From JAPLXD01 sp041661585 (GTDB lineage Bacteria; Patescibacteriota; Minisyncoccia; Moranbacterales; UBA11712), in NCBI GenBank assembly GCA_041661585.1, contig JBAZUC010000055.1:1-5081 (forward strand): a stretch of DNA of 5,081 nucleotides. The letters run 5' to 3'. Under the pieces are notes generated by a model, which was given only the letters and a program-made list of their open reading frames with translations, ran no database searches and had not been told where the DNA came from. This document shows positions 4,906 to 5,081 of this stretch, piece after piece. Both the position numbers and the translations under genes were made by a program. The first letter of the stretch is position 1. Every line of letters starts with the position of its first letter.

Positions 4906-4983
4906 TGGGAGAAATTTGGACGAAATTTATCTTTCATAAGGCATATTTTACCCAATAGTCGTCTCCCTAGAAAGACGGCATAA
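4897..4983 (+). CDS. Possible 28-aa peptide with a near-perfect ribosome-binding site
   Basis: GTG at 4897 lies 6 nt after GGAGG (4886-4890), within AAAGGAGGTGAT, the best Shine-Dalgarno in the window. The ORF runs 28 codons (GDWEKFGRNLSFIRHILPNS then RLPRKTA) to TAA at 4981. The peptide is basic and not hydrophobic. It spans the second hairpin, and its stop codon overlaps another GGAGG-like stretch (4984-4988). No promoter was identified. It may be a real small protein, a regulatory upstream ORF for a gene off the window, or an accident of an RNA structure. Confidence 0.25.
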   Translation: MGDWEKFGRNLSFIRHILPNSRLPRKTA

Positions 4984-4997
4984 GGAGGGAGTTAGAC
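4961..4997. repeat. Second hairpin with the shared 13-mer (module 2)
   Basis: TCTCCCTAGAAAG recurs at 4962-4974, 88 bp after the first copy. CTCCCT (4963-4968) pairs with AGGGAG (4986-4991) around a 17-nt loop beginning AGAAAG, and GTCT/AGAC (4961-4964 with 4994-4997) is an alternative or added pairing. The architecture copies that of 4873-4905, while the loop interior differs. Confidence 0.5.
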
Positions 4998-5020
4998 GCA
5001 AATTGCTTATTTCGAACAAA

Positions 5021-5047
5021 GAAAAAAGCCAGACTGAAAGCCTGGCT
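5021..5047 (-). terminator. Intrinsic terminator of a minus-strand gene off the right edge
   Basis: AGCCAG (5027-5032) pairs with CTGGCT (5042-5047) around a 9-nt loop, and on the minus strand the stem is followed by TTTTTTCTTTG. A second hairpin, GGGCA-GT-TGCCC, lies just upstream (5048-5059). The minus strand also shows GAA TAA TAA at 5068-5076, which could be the tail of the gene it serves, but too little is visible to call a CDS. Confidence 0.75.
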
Positions 5048-5081
5048 GGGCAGTTGCCCCGAAAAGATTATTATTCGCCAT

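Noticed and set aside
5003..5081. Plus-strand ORF from TTG 5003 running off the window after AAGGAGGGAG
   Set aside because: It reads through a clear minus-strand terminator, has a rare start at long spacing, and only 26 codons are visible.
5068..5081. C-terminal codons of a minus-strand CDS ending GAA TAA TAA
   Set aside because: Only a few bases are visible; plausible given the following terminator but not enough to call a gene.
1..5081. CRISPR array, insertion sequence or attachment site
   Set aside because: No regularly spaced repeats, transposase or recombinase genes, or terminal inverted repeats were seen.

Overview
The window looks like part of a small-genome bacterium of the Candidate Phyla Radiation (Patescibacteria), perhaps Parcubacteria or Moranbacteria. 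This is inferred from gene style, not from a marker gene. The signs are short single-TM envelope proteins with no named function, a 'YGFEIRHPDSW' domain protein ending in a cysteine tail, a minimal SemiSWEET, a Nudix hydrolase, tight packing, frequent absence of Shine-Dalgarno sites, and the standard code (TGA used only as stop). All well-supported genes lie on the minus strand, so they read right to left.

Layout. 1-3062 is a three-gene operon on the minus strand: a membrane-anchored protein with a cysteine-rich tail (2076-3062), a membrane-anchored coiled-coil protein (1304-2068), and the exodeoxyribonuclease VII large subunit carrying an N-terminal HRDC domain (1-1299, C-terminus off the window). 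Gaps are 7 and 4 nt, and a good promoter sits at 3113-3140. Next come a SemiSWEET-type transporter (3161-3409) with its own extended -10 promoter, a bidirectional hairpin terminator (3444-3469), a Nudix hydrolase (3509-4099), a terminator (4221-4260), and an 86-aa protein of unknown function (4289-4549), the only gene here with a canonical Shine-Dalgarno at a normal distance.

The right-hand 530 bases hold no conventional gene but are dense in signals. A minus-strand promoter (4727-4755) sits about 170 nt upstream of the 86-aa gene. A strong intrinsic terminator (4583-4605) lies between that promoter and the gene, so expression probably depends on attenuation or readthrough; a short ORF and a possible antiterminator pairing lie in this leader. 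Further right (4763-4991) is a region rich in inverted repeats, with two copies of the 13-mer TCTCCCTAGAAAG, each at the foot of a hairpin. The first hairpin displays in its loop a 14-nt perfect match to the ribosomal anti-Shine-Dalgarno partner (complement of the 16S rRNA 3' end). A minus-strand terminator at 5021-5047 probably ends a gene lying off the right edge.

The exonuclease operon links a DNA-repair nuclease to two surface or envelope proteins. The sequence gives no functional reason for that grouping beyond co-transcription. The strongest candidates for something undescribed are the HRDC-ExoVII fusion, the leader of the 86-aa gene, and the structured region at 4763-4991.
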